From assembly GCF_027595985.1 (NCBI RefSeq), contig NC_073313.1, forward strand, positions 101,109,552 through 101,173,551: DNA of 64,000 nucleotides, given 5' to 3'. The stretch is from Sorex araneus (taxonomy: Eukaryota; Chordata; Mammalia; Eulipotyphla; Soricidae). The translations under genes and the position numbers were made by a program. Below are positions 44,990 through 56,313 of the stretch, piece after piece; within the stretch, counting starts at the first letter, position 1; each line of letters starts with the position of its first letter. The notes beneath the pieces were generated by a model, which was given only the letters and a program-made list of their open reading frames with translations, did no database searches and was not told where the DNA came from.

Positions 44990-45560
44990 TTGGAATTGCA
45001 TAACTTAATATCCCTTGAATGTTTTAAATATCTTGTTCTTCTTTTTTCCCTAATATTTTAATTTTCCTTGAGTAGTCTTAGATGCTTAGAGTTATTGAGC
45101 AAATTAATATTTTCAAAGTACCAGTTATTTTGACCTTGTTAATTTTATTTGTTATTTATTCATTTCTCTGTTCTCAACTACTTTCTTCCTTTTTAAGGTT
45201 TAATTTGCACTTCTTTTACTAGTTTCTTTTGGTTGTAACGTTGGTCATGAATTATGTCTTTTTCTAATACAGGCATTTACAGATAGAAATTTGACTCTTT
45301 AAAGACTAATTGCTGTGAATTTTTAAAGATTTTTAAGATTTCTTTTTCATCATTATGTAATTCATAATGTTTTTTTATTTCCTCTGCAATTTCTTCTTTG
45401 AATGTGTTATCTAAATGTGTTTTTCAATTTCTAAATATTTAAAGATTTAACAGACTTCTTTATTTCTAAATGAAATCCATTTTATGCACATCAAAGAACA
45501 TACTCTATAATAATTTTGCTCCTTATTAATTTTTATTTTTATTTTTATTTTTTATTTTTA
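44990..45560 (-). mobile_element. Old antisense L1 ORF2 fragment
   Basis: T-rich antisense wording of ORF2 (TTTTTTATTTCCTCTGCAATTTC, TAAATGTGTTTTTCAATTTC). Heavily mutated. It probably resumes at 46350. Confidence 0.6.
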
Positions 45561-45574
45561 AGCTTTTGAGATTT

Positions 45575-45824
45575 GGACTGGAGCAATAGCACAGTGGGTA
45601 GGGCATTTGCCTTGCATGCGGCTGACCCAGGTTCAATTCTTCTGTCCCTCTCAAAGAGCCCAGCAAGCTACCAAGAGTATCCCGCCTGCACGGAAGAGCC
45701 TGGCAAGCTACCCATAATGTGTATTCGATATACCAAAAACAGTAACAACAAGTCTCACAATGAAGACGTTACTGGTGCTCGCTCGAGCAAATTGATGAAC
45801 AACAGGACAACAGTGCTACAGTGG
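45575..45824 (+). mobile_element. SINE-B, full-length
   Basis: The head GGACTGGAGCAATAGCACAGTGGG runs into CCCTCTCAAAGAGCCCAGC, GTATTCGATATACC, AAGTCTCACAATGAAGACG and CTACAGTG. Confidence 0.95.
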
Positions 45825-45864
45825 TGATTTAATAAAATAATAATAATAAATACTTTTTAAAAAT

Positions 45865-46012
45865 ACTGGGAACACTGGTGGAGGAGAATGGGCACTGATG
45901 GAGGGATGGGTAAATGATCACTGTATGACTGAAATGTTAACAAACACAAAAGTTCATAAGTTTGTAACCGTACCTCACAGTGATTCGCTAATAAAATGAA
46001 TAAATAGATAAA
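45865..46012 (+). mobile_element. L1 3' UTR fragment
   Basis: TACTGGGAACACTGGTGGAGG, GATCACTGTATGACTG, CAGTGATTCGCTAATAAAA, then an (AATA)n tail. Confidence 0.85.
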
Positions 46013-46143
46013 TAAATAAACACTGGCATCAAGGGTGATCTACACATTCCCCCTTTACTACATTACATTTACTTATCCAGTATATGTATATCATAGATAA
46101 GTAAGAACAAAAACAAAAAGATTATGAGATTTAGTTTATATCA

Positions 46144-46316
46144 ACTCTCGGAGAGCCCGGCAAGCTACCGAGAGTATTGAGCCCACGCAGCAGAGCCTAG
46201 CAAGCTACCCGTGTGTATTGGATATGCCAAAAACAGTAACAATAAGTCTCTCAATGAGAGACGTTACTGATGCCCACTCGAACAAATCAATGAGCAACGG
46301 GATGACAGCTTCGATG
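46144..46316 (+). mobile_element. SINE-B, 5'-truncated (headless)
   Basis: Starts directly at CTCGGAGAGCCCGGC without the tRNA-like head. 11-bp TSD AGTTTATATCA at 46133-46143 and 46317-46327. The truncated copy therefore integrated as such. Confidence 0.92.
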
Positions 46317-46349
46317 AGTTTATATCACAATATATAACCTCCATTTTTA

Positions 46350-47005
46350 TATTCCATATATGCAATTTTGTGATGTGCATTCTGTAGGATCAAGTAAATG
46401 GTAATATTTAATGATAATATATTAATGGTAATATTGATGATAATATTAATGGCAATATTTCTCTATCTTCTATTCTTAATGGCAATATGTCCTTATCTCC
46501 TATTCCCTTACTATTTTTAAAATTCTTGTTCTATCAATGAGAGAGTGTTATTAATATATAGAACCATAATGGTTGATTTCTTTCATTGTTTACCTCTATT
46601 ATTTTTGTTCCTAGAATTTTCAAGTTTCTATTAATTGCACAAATAATACAATTTCTACATCTTCCTAAGTATTTGCTTCTTTATTTCCTGTACCACTGTT
46701 TTTCTTGATTTGACTCCATCACTGTTAATATATCTGGACTAGATTATGCTGCCTGACTTTATGGTATGCTTATTCCTTCATTTTTACTTTATTTTAATCT
46801 ATTTGTAGCTTTAAATTAAAAGGCTATTTTCATGGAACATATAGTACTTTTTTTCTAATTTCATTTTGATGAAATGCTTTTAACCATGAATATGATTCTT
46901 TATATGTGTGGGTTCAAGTTATCATCTTGTAGTTCATCCATTTGTCTTTCCTTCATTTCTGTTATTATCTGTTGTTCTTTCCTTTTTCTTCTGCTTCTTG
47001 TTTTG
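46350..47005 (-). mobile_element. Old antisense L1 ORF2 fragment
   Basis: Antisense-type T-rich sequence resembling the endonuclease-RT interval. Heavily decayed. Internal near-repeats of TAATGGCAATAT at 46440-46490. Confidence 0.5.
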
Positions 47006-47007
47006 TT

Positions 47008-47177
47008 GGATTTTGGGTCACAACCTTCTGTGATCAGGATTTACTCGTGGCTATATGCTCAGGGATAACTTGTGGCCCCGATCAGGGGCTATATGGGGTG
47101 ACAGTAATAAATGGTTGAACCTGGGCCAACCAAATACAAGGCAAATACGCTACCCACTGTGTTATCTCCGTGGCCCC
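47008..47177 (-). mobile_element. SINE-A, old antisense copy
   Basis: TTTTGGGTCACAACCTTCTG through TGTGTTATCTCCGTGGCCCC. Diverged. Confidence 0.85.
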
Positions 47178-47344
47178 TGATTTCTGTTTTATTTTCAATT
47201 AAATGAAGAATTTTTATCATTCTTTTATATATTCTTCACTATCTTCATTTCTATATATTTTTCCTGCTGCGTTTAGTGAATCCTTAAGGTCAGCAGTTGA
47301 AAATCTAGCTCTTAACGGTTTCTGTATATAAATACTTATTCAAA

Positions 47345-47505
47345 CATGGTCACACATTTGTATATTGTCTGACTAATTTTGTTCTATAATCAAAAAAGTT
47401 GACTAGTTGCTATAAAGACTGAGTGGCCAACAATGCATAGCCTAAAATATTTATCCTTTGGTCCTTTACAGAAAAAGTTTGCTGATCCGTGCTCTAGGCT
47501 TTGGT
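47345..47505 (+). mobile_element. hAT-Charlie-type DNA transposon fossil
   Basis: TAGCCTAAAATATTTATCC, CCTTTACAGAAAAAGTTTGC and the terminal-inverted-repeat-like TTTGCTGATCCGTG match my memory of an ancient non-autonomous mammalian hAT element whose end reads AAAGTTTGCCGACCCCTG. Only one end is clear. Confidence 0.6.
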
Positions 47506-47696
47506 ATGTGCACCTTTAACTTTACATAGTAAAATTAGTTCCTGCTTCATACCGCTACACCCTTAGCATCTGAATCATTGTATTTGATGCTTTACTTTTA
47601 TCATTTAATGCCTTATAGTTTCTGAGGACCACTTCATATGTCACATTTCAGTTAGTTTTTCTTCCAATTGTGAAAATGTAATAATCTTAGAATAAT

Positions 47697-47841
47697 ATAA
47701 CTCTAATCTATGCAATATATCATCTTAATGTTATCGCCATGTGTTTTGTTTATACATTATTTATACAATTATATATTATAATTCTAATCTGTACAATATA
47801 TCATTTTAATGTTATTGCCATGTGTTTTATTTATACATTAT
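47697..47841 (+). repeat. Two 64-bp tandem copies
   Basis: 47697-47760 and 47778-47841 (ATAAYTCTAATCTRTRCAAT... CATGTGTTTTRTTTATACAT) differ at about six sites and are separated by 17 bp of AT sequence. Period 81 bp. Confidence 0.9.
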
Positions 47842-48104
47842 ATTAAAGCATTTCTTCTGTACTGTCACTATTTTTATGTTAAACAGATAAATTTTACTTT
47901 TCAGCTAATTAATGAGACAAAATCATAAATCTTATGCTTCTATTTTTCATTTCTAATGTTCATTCAGCTGTTTTATAATTTGAATTTTCTTCTGATATCA
48001 GTTCATCCACGTTTGTGGAATATCACTTACAATTTCTCATGGAAAATAATATTGCAAACAAATTGAACTTTTATTTATATTAAAATGGCATCATTTCACT
48101 TTTT

Positions 48105-48272
48105 TTTTGCTTTTTGGGTAACACTTAGTGATGCTCAGGGGCTACTCCTGGCTTTGCACTCAGGAATCACTGATGACTGTGCTCAGGGAATCATGTGGGA
48201 TGCTGGAAATCGAACCTGGGTCGGCCTCATGCAAGGCAAACATCCTACCCGCTGTGTTATTGCTCCAGCCCC
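48105..48272 (-). mobile_element. SINE-A, antisense
   Basis: TTTTTGGGTAACACTTAGTGATGC through GTGTTATTGCTCCAGCCCC. Complete head and body. Confidence 0.93.
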
Positions 48273-48660
48273 TCACCTGTATTTTTAAGGGTTATTTGTA
48301 CCAGTCATTGTACGTTGGCCAAAAGCTACATTATTTTGAACTGTAATTCTATTGTTTTCTGGATTCTATTGGTTTTGATGAGAACCAATGGTCAGTCTTA
48401 GCTTGTACATAATATGCAATTATTTCCTTCATTTGCTTTCAAGAATTTAAAAAAAATTCGGAGCCCTGACTATCATGTTTGTATTTATTGTTTTCTTTGT
48501 ATTTTCTGCTTGGGCATAGGTGAGATTCTTCCGTCTTTGAGTTTTCTTCTCAAATTTGAGAAATGTTTGTTACCTTACAAATATTTTTTATCCCATTCTC
48601 AATATCTTTTGACTCTGAAACCATTATATGCATATTTGACTCTCAAAAATTTACCATCAA

Positions 48661-48835
48661 GGGGCTGGAGCGATAGCACAGCGGGTAGGGCGTTTTCCTT
48701 GCATGCAGCCGATCCAGGTTCTATTACCAGCATCCCATACGGTCTCCCAAGCACCGCCAGGAGTGATTCATGAGTGTAGACCCAGGAGTAACCCCTGAGC
48801 ATCGCCGGTTGTGACCCAAAAAGCAAAAAAAAAAT
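48661..48835 (+). mobile_element. SINE-A, full-length
   Basis: GGGGCTGGAGCGATAGCACAGC to GACCCAAAAAGC plus A-tail. Flanks TTACCATCAA and TTGCCATCAA form the likely TSD. Confidence 0.96.
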
Positions 48836-48889
48836 ATTGTATTGCCATCAAGTTTGAAATTGTATTCATTTTACAAAAATTAATTTTCT

Positions 48890-49125
48890 CTCTATTTTTA
48901 AAAATTTTATTGAATCACTGTGAGATAGTTACCAGCTTACATGTTTGGGTTACAATCACACAATAATCAAACACCCATCCCTCCACCAGTGCACATTCCC
49001 CACCACCGATATCCCCGGTATACCCCCGCTTTCCAACCCTCTCCCTGCCTCTATGGCAGACAATATTCCCTACAGTCTCTCTCAAACATGATGGCCTCTC
49101 AGTTGTGTTGCAAGCCATAATCTCC
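48890..49125 (-). mobile_element. L1 3' UTR, antisense
   Basis: TTTTATTGAATCACTGTGAG, CACCCATCCCTCCACCAGTGC, GTATACCCCCGC, CAAACATGATGGCCTCTCAG. Young type. Confidence 0.9.
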
Positions 49126-50090
49126 CTATTTTTTAATGTGAAAAATATTCTCTTCTGTAATCTGAAGAAATCAACCCAGTGACATTTTAGTTTTAGTCAT
49201 TATGCTTTTCAGTTTTAGATACTGCATTTGAGTCTCTCTGTAGATGCTGTTTCTTTGATGAGGCTTATATTCTGCCCAATCTAAAATTAAGCCTATTTTT
49301 CTCTAGGTCTTTGAATATATTTTCTTTATTTGTCCAAATATATTTGTTAGCATTCTTGATGTTTGTTTGCTAAGTATGACATCTATTTCATCTTGTTTTA
49401 ACCTTTCTTCATCCTGGTGAAATTTTCTTATGTCATGTGATTTTTTTTTCTGATGGGGCCCTCCCAAGCAGAGCTCAGGAGTCCCAAGGGCCACACCTAT
49501 GATTCTTGGCCAACAAGGCTGTCACCTGAGTTTAAGGTTCTGAGGTTGCTATTCTATTTGAGTCCTGTAGTGCTGGGATAAACCTTGCGAAGAAGGCAGT
49601 ATCAGGGTCCTCCAGGACCACACTCAGTGATTCTCAGTGGACTATGTGGTATCAGGAATTGAACCCAGGCATATTCCCTAACTACTGTACTATTTCCTAG
49701 CCTCTCTCATGTTATTTTTGAAGACTAGTATTTATTGATATATGTTGTAGAGATACTAAATTGTTATTTCCTCTAAGGGTATTATTGTTTGCTTTAGTAT
49801 GAGTTCAATTACTGATTATTAACATTTATTTGTTGGTTTTATATTTTGTTAGAATTTATCTGGAAAACCCAAAGTATGTCCCAGTGTGCTATAAATCTCT
49901 TGAGTCCTACCTGATTGTTCATATATTTACAATGTGTTCCCCAGCTCTATTTGTTATTTAATATCACTTCCATGATTAATTCCAGATTAATTTCTGATGA
50001 AATGCCTTTGGTAGGTATGCCTTGTGCATATTCAGTTATGTCCTTGTGAAGGAACATATAAAGAATTGCTATTAACATTTCAAAATGCCC
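49126..50090. other. No gene; one old SINE-A fragment (about 49595-49703, minus)
   Basis: 49595-49703 reads GGACCACACTCAGTGATTCTC to CTACTGTACTATTTCCTAGCC, a decayed antisense SINE-A. The rest is unclassified T-rich DNA. Confidence 0.6.
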
Positions 50091-50466
50091 CCAGTGCCAT
50101 ATAATGCCATCAACAGCCAAGATCCAGAGACTATAAAACAAAGCTCCAAGAAACACGCAGCTGCATTTGTGGCCACGCAGCCTCTTATAGTCTAGTTCTC
50201 CCTCTCGGAGAACCTGGCAAGTACCGAGAGCGAGCATCCTGCCCTCACGGCAGAGCCTGGGAAGCTCCATGTGGCATATTCAATATGCCAAAAACAGTAA
50301 CAATGATGAGTCTCATTCCCCTGACCCTGAAAGAGCCTCCAATGTGGCACCATTGGAAAAGACAAGTAAAGAGAGGCTGCTAAAATCTCAGGGCTAGGAT
50401 GAATGGAGACGTTACTGGCGCCCACTGGAGCAAATCAATGAACAATGGGATGACAGTGATACAGTG
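50091..50466 (+). mobile_element. Composite family: TATAAAA block plus long SINE-B body
   Basis: CCAAGATCCAGAGACTATAA continues into AACAAAGCTCC, CACGCAGCCTCTTATAGTC, TCTCGGAGAACCTGGC, the variant insert (CTGACCCTGAAAGAGCCTCC, CTAAAATCTCAGGGCTAGG) and the SINE-B end (GACGTTACTGGCGCCC, GATACAGTGAC). Same order as 39807-40600 but without the nested SINEs. Confidence 0.85.
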
Positions 50467-50774
50467 ACTAACATTCCAAAGTTCCTCTCTGTGAAGCTCT
50501 TCCCTTTTATCAAATATTTAAGAGTCATTCTACCTGCTGTAATATTTGATCTTTGTATCCTCAGCTAAGAAGGACTGCTGGGTTTTGCTGGTTCCTAGTC
50601 ACTGTGCCACAGTTAAGAAACTGCCCCTATATGGAAAAGTGGGCTAATTGTTTAGCTCACCTTATAGGTTTCCTTATTCTTTCATAATGAGTCTCGAACT
50701 ACTAGAAAATTGTTACTTCATCTATTTTTTCACTTTAATCATTGCATTTTGTAGAGATCTAGCCAAGTTCCTAT

Positions 50775-51330
50775 TCACTGTCACTGTATGTATCACTGTC
50801 ATCCCATTGTTCATAGATTTATTTGAGCGGGCGCCAGTAACATCTCCACTTGTCCCAGCCCTGAGATTTTAGCAGCCTCTCTTTTCTCGTCCTTCCCAAT
50901 GACTGGAGGCTCTTTCAGGGTCAGGGGAATGAGACCTGTTATTGTTACTGTTTTTGGCATATCAAATACTCCACGGGGAGCTTGCCAGGCTCTGCCATGT
51001 GGGTGGGATACTCTTGGTAGCTTGCCAGGCTCTCCAAGAGGCATACATATTATTTTCCTTTGTGATTTGTTGCCTACTGTCTGAACCCCATCAAATATGG
51101 TGTGGTAATCATGAAAAATGGGTAGGGAGTGTCTTATGATAGAAATACGTTCGCTCATGAGTGAGGCTCAGCCCAAGCATGTGGAAAGTGGCCTGGAGCA
51201 TGGTGGCAGTTGGGTAGTGGATGTCGGCTGCCAGGTCTGGGTCCCTTGGGGCAGGAGGCACTCTCATCCGCTTCCCTCTGGGACACCCTGAGTGAAAACA
51301 GCCTGGCACAGAATCTGGTGGCATGGTTAC
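50775..51330 (-). mobile_element. Composite family: long SINE-B body plus GC-rich head, antisense
   Basis: 50775-51045 is the long SINE-B variant in antisense. 51060-51330 matches the 31565-31895 head in reverse complement (GAACCCCATCAAATATGGTG; CCAAGCATGTGGAAAGTGGC; GTCCCTTGGGGC). This copy links that head and the SINE-B body in one unit. Confidence 0.85.
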
Positions 51331-51387
51331 CAAGTTCCTATTATTTTATCATAACCCAAGGTAGGTGTTTTCCTGTTTGTTTTTTGT

Positions 51388-51543
51388 TTATTGGGGGTTG
51401 GTTACACCCATTGGTGCTCAAACTTACTCCTGGTTTTGCATTCAAGGATCACTCCTAGCCAGGCATGGGGATCACATGGGGTGCTGGGGATCTAAGTTGG
51501 CATGTAGACGAGCACCCTACCTGCTGTACTGTCACTTCAGCCC
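51388..51543 (-). mobile_element. SINE-A, antisense, diverged
   Basis: GGTTACACCCATTGGTGCTC through CTGTCACTTCAGCCCC. Confidence 0.88.
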
Positions 51544-51626
51544 CTCCTGCTACTTTTTGTTACCCCATCATTTTTTGAGCATTTCATTGATATTTGTTCT
51601 AAATACTGTGTAAAATGTTGCTTTAA

Positions 51627-52299
51627 AGAGGCTCTCCGCCCAGACGAGACCCTGAGCAGCCGCACACGAATGGCTCCTCCGCTCCTAAAAGACCATGAGC
51701 CTGGAGGCCTACTAACTACTTTCAGAACCCAGCGGCTTCTTGCAGATATGCCTCTAGACTGTGAACTAAGATATGGCCCCACGCTGCTCTGGGAGGGGAA
51801 AGGTTTTTCTCTCTCATCCTTTCCTTCCAGCGGCGGTGGCAGCATGGCGACCACCATCTTATAGAGCCCACTAACCGGAGTTACAAGCTTGCAGTGACGC
51901 AACTTCTGGTAGAAATTTCTCTGGACTTAATTACTAAAATACCAGAAATCCAAAACAGCGTGGCCACAAAAGCAGCCGCATGACCTCACATGCTCTTCAT
52001 TCTCAGCAATGGAAAACAAATTATCAAATGATGCCTTTTTGGCAGGTCTGATTGTTGGGGGAAATTCCAAATAATAATAGTGAGTTTTCTGTTGAAATAT
52101 TGAATGTACTCAAAGTAAAGAGAGATAAAGTGAAAATCATCAGCCACACAGGCAGGGGGTAGGTGAGATGGGAGGTATACTTGGATTCTTGGTGGTGAAC
52201 TATGTGCACTGGTGAAGGGATGGGTGTTTGATCATTGTATGATTGAGACTTAAACCTGAAAGCTTTGTAACTTTTCTCATGGTGATTTAATTAAGAAAA
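51627..52299 (+). mobile_element. Composite retroposon C: CpG-rich head plus L1-like tail
   Basis: Sense copy. The head starts GAGGCTCTCCGCCCAGACGA and contains GACTGTGAACTAAGATATGG, homologous to the heads of A and B. CAGCATGGCGACC and ACCACCATCTTA sit near 51840-51862. The tail from about 51900 (CAACTTCTGGTAGAAATTTC, CTTCATTCTCAGCAATGGAA) to GTGATTTAATTAAGAAAAG equals the L1 3' UTR type at 59.5-59.9 kb. No clear TSD. Confidence 0.75.
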
Positions 52300-52905
52300 G
52301 TATTATTGTAATTTAGTAATAATATTTCCAATAAAAATCCAGCACAGTAGGATCCTACTTCATCTTTCTCTATTCAATATTTTCATCTCTTATTACCTAT
52401 GGTGGGATCATTCCCGTCATCATCGATATTCTTGGTTAATTTAGCCCATAGTATAATTATTGCAGAACTGCTATACCAAATTTTCTAACAATAAATATAT
52501 GTGTGCAATATATTCTGTAATTCTTTTTGTACTTAGAATTTATTCTATTAAATCTATATAGTTGGAATGTTAGGTAAAAGTTGTTTCAATTAGTTTGTTT
52601 TCTGTATCTTTATGTTAAGTATATACATACATTGATTATTGTCTTTAGTCAATTTCATTTTTTTATAATTATTGGACTTTTATCTTTGGACACATGCAAC
52701 ATATATATTATTGCTTGCTGTGCACATTCACAGCTTTCTTATTTTATTAAAATTAAGTTGGTTAGAATACAGAAGAACTAGTCTAACTCAGGGTCAAACT
52801 ATGTGATGATTCCCTGGTCAGCTTAAACTTCTCAAACAGGCACTGTTACAGTTGATACAGTAAGAATGTAATCGCAGATTCTCAGCAGCAATCTAAAGTA
52901 ACACA

Positions 52906-53083
52906 GGGGTCGGAGCGATAGCACAGCGGGTAAGGCATTTGCCTTGCACTCGGCTGACCCGGGTTCGATCCCCGGCATCCCATATGGTCCCCCAAGCACT
53001 GCCAGGAGAAATTCCTAAGTGCAAAGCCAGGAGTAACCCCTGAGCATCGCTGGGTGTGACCCAAAAAGCAAAAAAAATAAAAT
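52906..53083 (+). mobile_element. SINE-A, full-length, young
   Basis: Head CGGAGCGATAGCACAGCGGG, intact GGTTCGATCCC, body end GACCCAAAAAGC and an A-rich tail. Perfect TSD AAAGTAACACA at 52895-52905 and 53084-53094. Confidence 0.96.
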
Positions 53084-53204
53084 AAAGTAACACATGGTCA
53101 GTATTATATTCTTCGTGTAAATTTTGAAATTGTTAACCACGCACAGTTCTCCAAACTGCACAAAACAGATCATAACTCCTAGTTTCCACATTATTCCAGT
53201 CAAA

Positions 53205-55720
53205 AGAAGCAGATAAGTTTATGACCATTAATGAAGAAAACAGCCTCGAAGGAGGCTGGGCATACACAAACTCTAAACTCGCTGATTAAAACTTCAAAGG
53301 AACAATTGTAAGGATGTTCACTGATTTGAGGAAAGCAAAAGAAAAGAGCTCCAAGAAAGAAAAAGAAAGTGTGAGAAAACTTTAATCAGAAATCAGTGAA
53401 ATTAGCAGCATAGTAGGTTAATTAACACAACAGGTGGGCTCAGGAGCAGAAGCATAGGTACTGAGGAAATAAGTAGTGTATGTGCATAGTATATATTAAA
53501 CCATAATACAAGAACAGAAGAAGGAAAAGTAATCTAGAAAAATATAACATAAATGGAAAGAAAGCTTCAAGAGGAATAACATTAACATATAAGAGTTCAG
53601 AAAGAAAGGAAGAATGAGGAAGAAGTATTGTTGGGAGAAATTATAGCTGAGACCTTCCCTACTCTGAGCATGTAGTTATATGCCAGGCACAAAATATTTA
53701 GCATCTGAAACAAAAATAAGCTCAGGTAGAAGAATGCCAATCCACATTAGATTAAAATGGCAAAAGTCAAAGATAGACACAGCAACCTAAACTTAAAGCA
53801 AAAACATGTATATAAGAAATCCTTGATAAGAGGTTTATCAAATTAAACCCTACAGGCCAGAAAGTAGTGGACTGGCAAGGTAACACAATGGACAAAATAG
53901 CAACCAAACAAGAGTACTCTGTCCAAATATGTTATTAAATTTGAAGGAGTGACATAAAATTTTACAACCAACAATTAAATTAAATTTGACAATACACCAA
54001 AAGGCTCATACACCACAAATAATATTTATTCCAGAGATTGAGGATAGTTTAATATATGCAAATAAATTTATGTGATACACCACATCAATGAAAAGAAAGA
54101 GAAAATCTTGTGATCAGATGCAAAAAAGTATTTAACAAAATTTAACATTTATATGTGATTTCAGAACCCTTAACAAAATAACAAAGAAGGGATCTACCTC
54201 ATTGTAGTAATGGCCACACATCACGGACTCAAACTCACAGTTACTATTTAATGGCAAAAAACCACACCTTTCTTCTAAGAACATGGCAAAAACAAGGATA
54301 CCCACTTTGAGAACTATTATTCAAGTCAAAGATAGACAAAGCAACCTAAGGTTAGGTTGAATTTTAAATTCTTGATGCAACATTAGGCTGGAAAGAAAAA
54401 TAAAAGGTATTTAAAATTGAAACAAGCAAATCACACTATCACTATTTCCAGATGATACATAATAGAAAATCTCAAGGAATGTACCCCAAAACTTTTATAA
54501 ACATTAAGCCTATAAGTAAAGTGGCAGGGTACAAAATCAATAGAGAAGCAAGTTGCATTTTATATGCAAATATCAAGGTATAAAGGAAAGATACAAAAGA
54601 TAAAAATCATTTATAATAATTTCCAAAGTAATAAAATACCTGGGAACAATTTTATCAAACTAGGTGAAAGACATTTAATGAAAACCATAACTCACTACTT
54701 AAATAGAAGACACAAGGAAATAGAAACTTACATCATTTATTAAAGAATCAACATTGCTAAATTGAACAAACTATCCAAGGAATACTAAGCATTATACATA
54801 ATCTGTATAAAAATTCTAATGTCATTCTTCAAAGACATGGACTAAGTAGTATTAAATTTTTATGGAAACTTAAAACTCCTGGAATAGTCAGAGAAATCAT
54901 GAGAAAAAGTTGAAAATGGAAAAGATTATATTCCCTGGTTATAGGTTATATTATAATGCTATAGTAATCCAAAATATGTGGTATAAAGAAATTCTCAAAC
55001 CATTGAAATAGTCTTGAGATCCCAGACATAACGCATTGGGCAATTGATTTATGACAATGGATCAATGCGCACGAGTTGAGCAATAAAAAAGCATTCAACA
55101 AACAATGCCTGGAAAACTGTTTTAACCACATGCAAAAGAAATGTGAATCTCTATCTCACACAGCCTACAAAAGTTAATTTAAAATTAAGGACCTTGATTA
55201 TACCCAAATAGATAAGATGCATCTGGCTCTAGTACAATATAGGCAGAACTCTGTGATATTTATTTGCTTCAGGGGTATCTTCAATTATCTGCCTATTTCC
55301 AAATAAAACAAAAGCAAAAGTAAAAAATAGGACATCAGCCTTAACGTTCTTCATTACAAAAAAATCCCTATACCTAAATAAAAAATACTTGATAGAAGGG
55401 TATAAAGTATGTCTCAATACATATAACAAAGTATACTACCCAAGATATATAAGGTACTCAATTGGTTTAGCAACAAATTTATTTATTTATGAAATAAATT
55501 TATTCAGTAACAATAAAAACATAACTTCAATAAGTGGATAAAAATCTAAATAGAATTTCCTCGAAGAAGACATGCAGATGTTCACCTTGCATATTAAAGT
55601 GTGTTCATCATAATTGATTATTAGGAAAATTTACTTCAAAATGATATTAGATATCATTTCACATCAGTGAAATGTTCCACTGCAAAGGTCTGGAATCAAC
55701 CAGGTCTGGCAGTAGGTGAT
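53205..55720 (+). mobile_element. Old sense L1, ORF1-proximal to ORF2 remnant
   Basis: A-rich sense strand with recognisable phrases: CCCTACAGGCCAGAAAGTAG (ORF1 side), AACCCTTAACAAAATAAC, TTCCAGATGATACATAATAG (RT catalytic region, where ADD is expected) and CAAGTTGCATTTTATATGC. All frames are broken. It continues at 56314 after a young L1. A 26-bp near-repeat (AAGTCAAAGATAGACA...) occurs at 53764 and 54324. Confidence 0.82.
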
Positions 55721-55734
55721 AAGAAGGCATCCTC

Positions 55735-56299
55735 TCAACATGGAAAGTATCATGCTAAGTGAAATGAGTCAGAAAGAAATAGACAGACACAGAAAAATAG
55801 CACTCATTTTCGGAATATAAAATAGAATAGTAGCAACTAATACCAGGAGGCCTGCTCCACGGCTTGGAAGCTGACCTCATATGCTGGGGGAGAGGGCAGC
55901 TCAGACAGAGAAGGGAACACCAACCAAAGTGCAGTGGAGGATCCACTCAGGATAGGAGAGGTGGGTTGAAAGCAGACTATAGATTGAACAGTATAGCTAC
56001 CCAGTATCTCCATTCAAACCATAACACCCAAAAGGAGAGAGAGAACTTTAAGGAATTCCCTGTTGGGGGGGAGGGGAGTCGGGTGGGCGGACAGCACAGG
56101 AGTTGGGGAGGGAGGGACTCTGGGGCTATTGATGGAGGAGAATGGGCACTGGTGGAGGGATGGGTATTCAAGTATTGTATGACTGTAACACAGGCATGAA
56201 ACTCTGTAACTGCACCCTCACGGTGACTCATTAATAAAAAAATAAAAATTAAAAAAATAAAAATTAAATAAAATAAAGATATTTGAGAGCTGGCAAAAA
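55735..56299 (+). mobile_element. Young L1 3' end nested in the old L1
   Basis: Starts in the ORF2 C-terminus (frame around SEMSQKEIDRHRKIALIF), passes a stop and runs through the full 3' UTR to ATTAATAAAA and an A-rich tail. Perfect 14-bp TSD AAGAAGGCATCCTC at 55721-55734 and 56300-56313. 5'-truncated, non-functional. Confidence 0.95.
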
Positions 56300-56313
56300 A
56301 AGAAGGCATCCTC

